A stretch of 20,263 bases of DNA from the NCBI GenBank assembly GCA_039930945.1, contig JBDTSW010000030.1, positions 1-20,263 on the forward strand, written 5' to 3'. Shown here one piece after another: positions 15,515-20,263 of the stretch (positions are counted from its first letter, which is position 1; each line of letters starts with the position of its first letter). Source of the stretch: JBDTSW01 sp039930945. Its GTDB lineage: Bacteria > Actinomycetota > Thermoleophilia > Solirubrobacterales > 70-9. Below the pieces are notes generated by a model, which was not told the origin of the DNA, searched no databases, and saw nothing but the letters and a program-made list of their open reading frames with translations. Both the position numbers and the translations under genes were made by a program.

Positions 15515-17249
15515 AGCCGAAGGTGAAGGCGTAGGCCTCGATCCCCGGCCCGAAGCGCAGGGTCAGGGTGTGGTCGCCTGCCCGCGGCAGCTCCGCCAGG
15601 CGGTAGAGGCGCTGCTTGGTGACCGTCGCCGAGCCTCCGTCGACGTCCGAGCCGGCGAGCGCGTCTGGGATCGGCTTCCCGTCGAGCTCTACCCGCAGTG
15701 ACCGCGGTCGGCCGGGCGAGCCCAGCACCAGGAAGACGCGGCGGGCCTTGAATCGCGCGCTCAGGGTCGCGTCCGTGACCGCCTTGCCCGACTCGGGATC
15801 GATCTGCCAGCGCCCACCCAGGGCGAACTCGTTCGGCTGCAGCGAGGCCTCGCTCGGGGCCCGGTAGTCGTTGACCCCGGGGCGGAGCGGTTCGGCATAG
15901 CCCTGAGCTCGCTCGAAGCCGATGTAGGTCTCCGGCGTGCGCAGGCCGCGGTCTACCTGCTCGGCGCCGCTGACCTGCACCGGCTCGCCGAGCCCCTTGT
16001 CCCCCGCCTCCGCCAGCAGGCTGCGGATCGCCGCCTCGGTCTCCTCATAGGCGCCCTCGCCGAAGTGGGTGTAGCGCACGTGGCCGTCGGCGTCGATCAG
16101 GTACTTGGCGGGCCAGTATTGGTTGGAGAAGGCGGTCCAGGTCGCCAGCTCGTTGTCCTGCACCACCGGGTAGCGCAGGTCGTTGGACGCGATCGCGTCC
16201 TCGACGTTGCCGGTGTCCTTCTCGAAGCTGAACTCGGGCGCGTGGACCCCGATCACCGTCAGCCCCTGGTCGCGGTACTCGGCGTCCCAGGCCTTGATGT
16301 AGGGCAGCGTGCGGATGCAGTTGATGCAGGTGTAGGTCCAGAAGTCGATCAACACGACCCGGTTGCGGGCGTGCAGCCCCGACAGCGTCAACGGCTTGCC
16401 GCCCTGGGTGTTGAGCCAGTTCCCCGGGGCCAGCTCCGGGGCCAGGCCCAAGTCCGGGAGCGTTGTCCCGGCCGCCGCCTCGGTGACTCCGGCCTCTTTG
16501 GCGCCATCGCCGCCGCGGACCTGCGCCAGCTCGTCAGCGACCGCGCCGCTTTCCTCCAGGCCGCCGGTCGGGCTGACGAGGAAGGCGGGAAGGTCGTCGG
16601 CGATCGCGGTCTGGAACTCGATGTCGAGGTTGGCGGTCATCGCCACGGCGACCGCGACCATGATCGCTCCCATCGCCATCTGGATCCGCCCGCGGTAGGC
16701 GGAGAGACGGTCGGCCAGGCGCCGGCCGCCGAGCATCAGCGCGTAGAGGACAAGGACCGAGCCGACCGCGTAGGCCAGCGCGACGGCGAGCTTTCCGGCG
16801 GTGAAGTCCTGCGCCGCGGAGACCGTGATCACCCCGGCGAGGATCGGGCCCGCGCAGGGTGCGTAGACGAGCCCCAGGCTGGCGCCCAAGACCAAGCCCG
16901 AGCCGAACCCGTCTCCGGCTGCACGCGCGGGGCCGGGGACGATCCGGGAGATGAAGGCCTCCACGCGCGCCGCCAGCGCCGGCAGCAGCAGCAGGATCCC
17001 GAAGGAAAACAGGGTGACGATCGCGAGCGTGCGCAGGAAGTCGTCAGGCAGGCCCAGCGCCTCGATCACGTAGACGAGGGCGACGGTGGCGAAGGTGAAC
17101 GACGCCGCCAGGCCGACGACCACACCCAGCGGCCGGCGGCGCCCGCCGGTGATCCCGGCGCTGAGAACGGCCGGCAGCACCGGCAGCACGCACGGCGACA
17201 GGGCCGTGCCCGCGCCGGCCACAAAGGCGAACAGCATCAGCAATGCCAC
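15513..17249 (-). CDS. dipZ: DipZ-like thiol-disulfide exchange membrane protein
   Basis: This 578-residue, three-part protein moves electrons across the membrane to a periplasm-side thioredoxin domain. Residues 1-210 are a CcdA/DsbD-type membrane domain with about six segments and its redox pair C20 (SPCVLP) and C132 (YAPCAGP). A linker follows, then a TlpA/thioredoxin domain (about 265-420) with active site WTYTCINCIRTLP (C308, C311) and APEFSFEKDTGNV. The C-terminus (about 440-578) is a beta-rich carbohydrate-binding-like domain (GFERAQGYAEPLRPG onwards). This layout and the CINC active site match M. tuberculosis DipZ (Rv2874), though the protein is about 115 residues shorter. The start is GTG 17249; GGAGG lies 11 nt upstream and an ATG is the fifth codon. 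It likely serves oxidative folding or cytochrome maturation. The neighbouring genes do not define the client. Confidence 0.93.
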   Translation of the reverse strand: MALLMLFAFVAGAGTALSPCVLPVLPAVLSAGITGGRRRPLGVVVGLAASFTFATVALVYVIEALGLPDDFLRTLAIVTLFSFGILLLLPALAARVEAFISRIVPGPARAAGDGFGSGLVLGASLGLVYAPCAGPILAGVITVSAAQDFTAGKLAVALAYAVGSVLVLYALMLGGRRLADRLSAYRGRIQMAMGAIMVAVAVAMTANLDIEFQTAIADDLPAFLVSPTGGLEESGAVADELAQVRGGDGAKEAGVTEAAAGTTLPDLGLAPELAPGNWLNTQGGKPLTLSGLHARNRVVLIDFWTYTCINCIRTLPYIKAWDAEYRDQGLTVIGVHAPEFSFEKDTGNVEDAIASNDLRYPVVQDNELATWTAFSNQYWPAKYLIDADGHVRYTHFGEGAYEETEAAIRSLLAEAGDKGLGEPVQVSGAEQVDRGLRTPETYIGFERAQGYAEPLRPGVNDYRAPSEASLQPNEFALGGRWQIDPESGKAVTDATLSARFKARRVFLVLGSPGRPRSLRVELDGKPIPDALAGSDVDGGSATVTKQRLYRLAELPRAGDHTLTLRFGPGIEAYAFTFG

Positions 17250-17269
17250 TCGTGCACAGTCCTCCGAGT

Positions 17270-17279
17270 CGCTTAAGCG
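17270..17279. promoter_or_regulatory. Palindrome CGCTTAAGCG in the dipZ/amine oxidase gap
   Basis: A perfect 10-bp palindrome lies in the 47-bp space between divergent starts. It is adjacent to TAAGCT (17284-17289), which sits 7 nt before the TTG start of the amine oxidase and would be its -10. Candidate operator for one or both genes. Confidence 0.35.
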
Positions 17280-17296
17280 CTACTAAGCTCCGCAAC

Positions 17297-18652
17297 TTGA
17301 GTCGAAGTGTCGAAGTCGACGTCGCCGTGGTCGGAGGCGGCCTCGCGGGCCTGGTCGCCGCGCGTGAGGTCGTCCGCGGCGGCGCCTCGGTGGTGCTGCT
17401 GGAGGCGCGCGACCGCGTCGGCGGGCGGACCCTGAACGCCGACCTCGGGCAGGGCAAGGTGGTCGAGATCGGCGGCCAGTGGATCGGCCCGACCCAGGAC
17501 CGCCTCGCCGCGGTCGCGACCGAGCTCGGGGTGGAAACGTTCCCGACCCACATCGAGGGCCAGAACGTGCTCGAGCTCGGCGGCCGCCTGCGCCGCTACT
17601 CGGGGACGATCCCCCGGCTCAACCCCGCCTCGCTGCTGGAGGTCGAGATCACCCGGAGGCGGCTCGACGCGCTCGGCAAGCGGGTCCCGCTGTCGGCGCC
17701 GTGGGAGTCGCCGCGGGCACGCCGGCTCGACTCGATGACCCTGGATTCCTGGCTGCGGCGGACCATGCACACCGCGCCGGCACGGCGCCTGGTGGAGATC
17801 GCGGTGCGGACGGTGTGGGGCGCGGACTCCGCCGACCTGTCGCTGCTCTACGCGCTCTGGTACATGCGCTCGGGCGGGGGCTTCGACTCACTGATCGACA
17901 CCGAGGGCGGCGCCCAGCAGGACCGCTTCGTCGGCGGCTCGCAGCTGATCTCGCTGCGTCTCGCGGCCGAGCTCGGAGACCGGGTGGTTACGTCGGCCCC
18001 GGCCACCCGTGTCACCTACGGCACCGGGCGGGTGACGATCGAGGCCGGCGAGGCGGTCGCCTCGGCCCGGCGGGCGATCGTCGCCATCGCGCCCCCCCTC
18101 TGCGACCGGGTCGAGTGGCTCCCGGAGCTGCCGCCGGCCCGCTCGCAGCTGGCCCAGCGGATGCCATGGGGCTCCTATCTGAAGTGCATTGCGGTCTACG
18201 ACGAGCCCTTCTGGCGCGCCGACGGGCTCAGCGGCGAGGCCGTCTCCGACACCGGGCCGGCGACGACCACCTTCGACAACTCCCCTCCCGACGGCTCGCC
18301 GGGGATCCTGCTCGCCTTCTCCAGCGGCAGCGACGCCCGCCGGCTGCAGCGCCTCGACGCCGACGAGCGCCGGCAGGCGGTCCTCGACGGAATCGGGCGG
18401 GCGTTCGGGCCCCGGGGCCGCAAGCCGGAGCGCTTCATCGAACAGGACTGGTCGCGCGAGCGCTACACCGGCGGCGGGCCGGTGTGCTTCATGGGACCGG
18501 GCGTGCAGACCGGCTTCGGCGCGGTGATCCGCGACCCGATCGGCCCGATCCACTGGGCGGGCACCGAGACCGCCGAGGTCTGGTCGGGCTACATGGACGG
18601 CGCCGTGCGCTCGGGCGAGCGCGCCGCGGCAGAGGTGCTCGACCGCCTCTAG
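17297..18652 (+). CDS. Flavin-containing amine oxidase family protein
   Basis: The protein has 451 residues from TTG 17297. It is an FAD-dependent amine oxidoreductase of the monoamine oxidase type. The N-terminal Rossmann motif is VDVAVVGGGLAGLVAAREV (7-25), with the acid of LLEARDRVGGRT (34-45) that binds the ribose and completes the family signature. Further along are GGQWIGPTQDRLAAVA, DSLIDTEGGAQQDRFVGGSQ and the C-terminal FAD-contacting IHWAGTETAEVWSGYMDGAVRSGERAA. It oxidises a primary or secondary amine, releasing aldehyde, ammonia and peroxide; the substrate is unknown. I chose TTG 17297 because TAAGCT lies 7 nt upstream and an ATG at 17243 would overlap the dipZ start. The C-terminus has no membrane anchor, unlike mitochondrial MAO. 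Its TAG stop is shared with the -10 box of the next gene. Confidence 0.92.
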   Translation: MSRSVEVDVAVVGGGLAGLVAAREVVRGGASVVLLEARDRVGGRTLNADLGQGKVVEIGGQWIGPTQDRLAAVATELGVETFPTHIEGQNVLELGGRLRRYSGTIPRLNPASLLEVEITRRRLDALGKRVPLSAPWESPRARRLDSMTLDSWLRRTMHTAPARRLVEIAVRTVWGADSADLSLLYALWYMRSGGGFDSLIDTEGGAQQDRFVGGSQLISLRLAAELGDRVVTSAPATRVTYGTGRVTIEAGEAVASARRAIVAIAPPLCDRVEWLPELPPARSQLAQRMPWGSYLKCIAVYDEPFWRADGLSGEAVSDTGPATTTFDNSPPDGSPGILLAFSSGSDARRLQRLDADERRQAVLDGIGRAFGPRGRKPERFIEQDWSRERYTGGGPVCFMGPGVQTGFGAVIRDPIGPIHWAGTETAEVWSGYMDGAVRSGERAAAEVLDRL

Positions 18653-18655
18653 ACT
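18650..18655 (+). promoter_or_regulatory. -10 box TAGACT overlapping a stop codon
   Basis: TAGACT begins with the TAG stop of the amine oxidase and ends 6 nt before the ATG of the Lon-domain gene, with no Shine-Dalgarno. This is the same hexamer and almost the same spacing as at the mutase gene (3003-3008). Confidence 0.55.
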
Positions 18656-18661
18656 GTCCGC

Positions 18662-19300
18662 ATGGCGGGCGAAGAGGGCCAAGAGTTGCCGATCTTCGAG
18701 TTGCCGGCGGTGATCCTGCCCGGCGAGTTGATGCCGCTCCACGTCTTCGAGGAGCCCTACATGCAGATGATCGGCCACTGCCTCGACTCCGAGGAGCCGT
18801 TCGGGATCGTCTTCCGCGATGACGAAGGGGGCGCCAGGCGAATCGGCTGCACCGCGCGGGTGACGCAGGTGGTCGAGCGCTTCGAGGACGGCCGTATGAA
18901 CGTCGTCGTCACCGGCGAGCTGCCGTTCAAGGTCCTCGACCGCTTCGAGGACGCCGAATACCCCAGCGGCGAGATCGAGCCGATCGACGCCGAGCCCACC
19001 GCCGAGGCCCAGGGGCGCGAGGAGGTCGCCGAGGTCGCCCGCGACGCCTTCGCCGAGCTGGTCGAGCGCGTCTCCGGCGAGCCGCCGGACTCCGACGACC
19101 TCGCCACCGACGACGCCGACGCGATCGCGGCCAGGGTCGAGCTCCCGGCCGAGACCAAGCAGCGCCTGCTGGAGCTGCGCTCCGAGCCCGAGCGGATGCG
19201 GGTCCTCGGCGACGCCCTGCGGGCGCTGGTCGACGCCGTGGACCGCTCCCAGGAGATCGCCGAGCGGGCCCGCATGAACGGCAAGGTCATCGTCGGCTAG
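18662..19300 (+). CDS. Free-standing Lon N-terminal (LON substrate-binding) domain protein
   Basis: The 212-residue protein consists of the PUA-like beta domain and following helices of Lon protease without the AAA+ or protease parts. The start IFELPAVILPGELMPLHVFE is the conserved Lon opening, followed by EPFGIVFRDDEGG, RIGCTARVTQVVERFEDGRM and VVVTGELPFKVLDRF. The second half (about 115-212) is acidic and helical (PTAEAQGREEVAEVARDAFA and on). Such single-domain proteins are common in actinobacteria, cyanobacteria and proteobacteria, and are thought to bind protein substrates or partners; no catalytic site is expected. It may be co-regulated with the amine oxidase, although the overlapping -10 suggests its own leaderless transcript. 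The TAG stop lies inside the GCTAGA hexamer that borders the IS481 remnant. Confidence 0.92.
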   Translation: MAGEEGQELPIFELPAVILPGELMPLHVFEEPYMQMIGHCLDSEEPFGIVFRDDEGGARRIGCTARVTQVVERFEDGRMNVVVTGELPFKVLDRFEDAEYPSGEIEPIDAEPTAEAQGREEVAEVARDAFAELVERVSGEPPDSDDLATDDADAIAARVELPAETKQRLLELRSEPERMRVLGDALRALVDAVDRSQEIAERARMNGKVIVG

Positions 19301-19301
19301 A
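19296..19301. mobile_element. IS481-type insertion target GCTAGA
   Basis: GCTAGA fits the NCTAGN target reported for IS481/IS1002 and directly abuts TGTAAGACCC (19302 on), which looks like the end of the element (IS481 ends begin TGT). The Lon-domain gene takes its TAG from this hexamer, and on the other strand the transposase frame runs out of the element and stops at the same CTAG. The duplicated copy at the far end is not found. Confidence 0.45.
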
Positions 19302-19599
19302 TGTAAGACCCGAGCAGGTTGTTCAGCTCGCCAAGGCGAGCTGCGGGCGGTCTTCGGCCGAGAGAGCCGAGCGGTCGTCTGAAGTTGTAGCGCCATAGCC
19401 AGCCTTCCAGCGCCGCGGTGCGCTCAGTCGAGTCGCGGTAGATGGCGCCGTAGGCCCAGCCGCCGAGCATCGTGCGGATGAAGCGCTCGGCCTTGCCGTT
19501 GGTCTGAGGCCGGTAGGGCCGGGTGCGAAGGTGGCGGATCCGCACCGATCTAGAGGCTTCCTTTTCGCGCCGAGCAGGGGGCGTTCTCGGTCGCGTCAC
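19297..19599 (-). pseudogene. Truncated IS481-family transposase (C-terminal integrase core)
   Basis: Of about 320 residues expected, only the last 80 or so are recognisable: IRHLRTRPYRPQTNGKAERF, then RTMLGGWAYGAIYRDSTERT, GWLWRYNFRRPLGSLGRRPP and a LNNLLGSY tail. The third catalytic acid (E in NGKAERF) of the DDE triad is present, but the two Asp positions are absent. Homology fades above about 19545, near a TCTAGA; residues 1-21 of the frame (rich in R, P and E) are not transposase-like. It is therefore dead, the remainder having been deleted or replaced. No distal inverted repeat or target copy was found up to the window end. It marks a rearranged edge beyond which gene density falls. Confidence 0.85.
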
Positions 19600-19645
19600 G
19601 CAGAGCCCGTGCGGGCGTCGGCGGATCGACTAGAGCAGCAAAGAG

Positions 19646-19669
19646 AAGCGCCCCCAATTTGGGGCGCTT
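19646..19669 (-). terminator. Hairpin terminator after the 92-residue protein
   Basis: AAGCGCCCC and GGGGCGCTT form a perfect 9-bp stem with a 6-nt loop, 24 nt after the stop codon at 19693. On the minus strand the stem is followed by CTCTTTGC, a short pyrimidine-rich run, so it reads as an intrinsic-type terminator in that direction. The remainder of 19600-19692 holds nothing recognisable. Confidence 0.65.
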
Positions 19670-19692
19670 TCGGGTGACGCTCGGAAGCCCTA

Positions 19693-19971
19693 CTACGCGC
19701 CTGCCGCAGCAGCCTCCGGAAGGCCAACAGCGCTCTCCTCGTCAACCTCGATGTACGTGTTCTCAGTCACGCCGACGGTAGCCGGGTCGAGGTAGTTCCG
19801 GAGGTTGTCGATCGAGTCCGCCTGCCACACGCAGGTTGCCACCGACCCGTCCTTGGGCGGGAGGAACTGTCGCAGTTGAGTACCCGCCGGCCCCCCCCCA
19901 GCAACCGCCTCGGCGTCCATCGAGGCGAACTTCTCCGGATCGGTGATCCGGTGCTCCACAACAATATGCAT
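19693..19971 (-). CDS. Small ferredoxin-fold-like protein of unknown function
   Basis: The protein has 92 residues from ATG 19971. An ATG four codons earlier (19983) is in frame, but its own bases form part of GGAGGTAGGT, an excellent ribosome site 5 nt before ATG 19971, so the shorter form is preferred. The pattern MHIVVEHRITDPEKF, then QLRQFLPPKDGSVATCVWQA and NLRNYLDPATVG followed by NTYIEVDEESAVGLP, resembles small dimeric alpha/beta-barrel (ferredoxin-like) proteins such as DUF4242-type families, which have no settled function. It has one Cys and no signal peptide or membrane segment. A good terminator follows, so it is a free-standing transcription unit. It lies next to the IS remnant in a gene-poor edge region, possibly accessory DNA. 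Gene reality is likely; fold is a guess from pattern. Confidence 0.75.
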   Translation of the reverse strand: MHIVVEHRITDPEKFASMDAEAVAGGGPAGTQLRQFLPPKDGSVATCVWQADSIDNLRNYLDPATVGVTENTYIEVDEESAVGLPEAAAAGA

Positions 19972-20263
19972 ACCTACCTCCATGTAGTCGATACCGCGAC
20001 TCTATCCCAGGTGTCCCGCCTCCGCTTCTTGCACCGAGGCAGCGCTCTCCTCGGGGAATCGAACCACTGCTCCCTTCGCGTGAAAGCAGGATGGGCTCGA
20101 TCGTGCGCGTTGGGACTTCGTGGACGATGTCATCGGCAATCCGGAATCGGATCTCATCCATGGCTACAACGTAGCGCGCCCGCTCCAGCCGGGGATGCTG
20201 CTTTGGACCTTGACCTCAACCGGTCAATGCACCGCCCCTGACGTCTCGCATCGTCTCATCTAG
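19972..20263. other. Region without a convincing gene
   Basis: This 292-bp edge region presumably carries the promoter of the 92-residue gene: TAGAGT (minus strand, 20004 to 19999) is a possible -10. An open frame runs on the minus strand from ATG 20161 to 19763 but overlaps that gene in another frame and matches nothing I know; a TACGTT hexamer does lie 6 nt before its ATG. TTGACC-6-GGTCAA (20210-20227) is a perfect dyad. The last bases are CATCTAG. Confidence 0.4.
20210..20227. promoter_or_regulatory. Inverted repeat TTGACC-6-GGTCAA
   Basis: Perfect 6-bp half-sites separated by 6 bp, AT-richer than most of the window, about 50 bp upstream of the possible ATG at 20161 (minus strand). It has the form of an operator for a dimeric regulator; no regulator gene is in the window. 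Confidence 0.35.

Noticed and set aside
19629..19634. ACTAGA as the second target copy of the IS481 remnant.
   Set aside because: It differs from GCTAGA in the first base and no inverted repeat matching TGTAAGACCC adjoins it. TCTAGA at 19549 fails for the same reasons.
20055..20085. tRNA-like T-arm: the minus strand contains GTGGTTCGATTCCCC.
   Set aside because: The 5-bp T stem does not pair (AGTGG against CCCCG fails after two pairs), no cloverleaf, anticodon arm or acceptor stem can be built around it, and there is no CCA end.

Overview
This window is high-GC DNA from an actinobacterium. Gene content and start-site style fit a Thermoleophilia/Solirubrobacterales-type lineage, but that placement is inference. 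It holds about 16 complete protein genes, one possibly 5'-truncated gene at the left edge and one broken transposase. No rRNA, tRNA or CRISPR array was found. Many starts are GTG or TTG without a Shine-Dalgarno sequence. Eight of them have a TANNNT -10 hexamer 6-10 nt upstream, which suggests leaderless transcription.

Left part (1-10.4 kb), mostly acyl-CoA metabolism. A secreted protein with three Cys-Cys repeats faces a minus-strand run transcribed thiolase -> HAD phosphatase-like -> amidase -> B12 acyl-CoA mutase large subunit -> B12-binding small subunit. The mutase would usually be called methylmalonyl-CoA mutase, but it carries the Phe/Gln substrate pair of isobutyryl-CoA mutase. Divergently placed are an M17 leucyl aminopeptidase and an acyl-CoA dehydrogenase. 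They are followed by a 68-residue unknown protein and, convergent with it, the MeaB-type G-protein chaperone for B12 mutases.

Middle part (10.4-15.5 kb), a glucan and methylation locus. On the minus strand, methyltransferase -> GH57 branching-enzyme-like protein -> GT4 glycosyltransferase match in order and motifs the mycobacterial genes Rv3030-Rv3031-Rv3032, which are linked to 6-O-methylglucose lipopolysaccharide. A left-handed beta-helix acyltransferase and a second methyltransferase flank them. This could be a polymethylated, possibly acylated, alpha-glucan system outside Mycobacterium/Nocardia. It is the most interesting element here, because such polysaccharides bind acyl-CoAs and the left half of the window is acyl-CoA metabolism.

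Right part (15.5-20.3 kb). A DipZ-like three-domain thiol-disulfide protein is divergent from a flavin amine oxidase, which is followed by a free-standing Lon N-terminal-domain protein. The stop codon of that gene lies inside a GCTAGA hexamer abutting the remnant of an IS481-family transposase. Beyond it are a hairpin terminator, a small 92-residue ferredoxin-fold-like protein, and about 290 bp with no convincing gene up to the window end.
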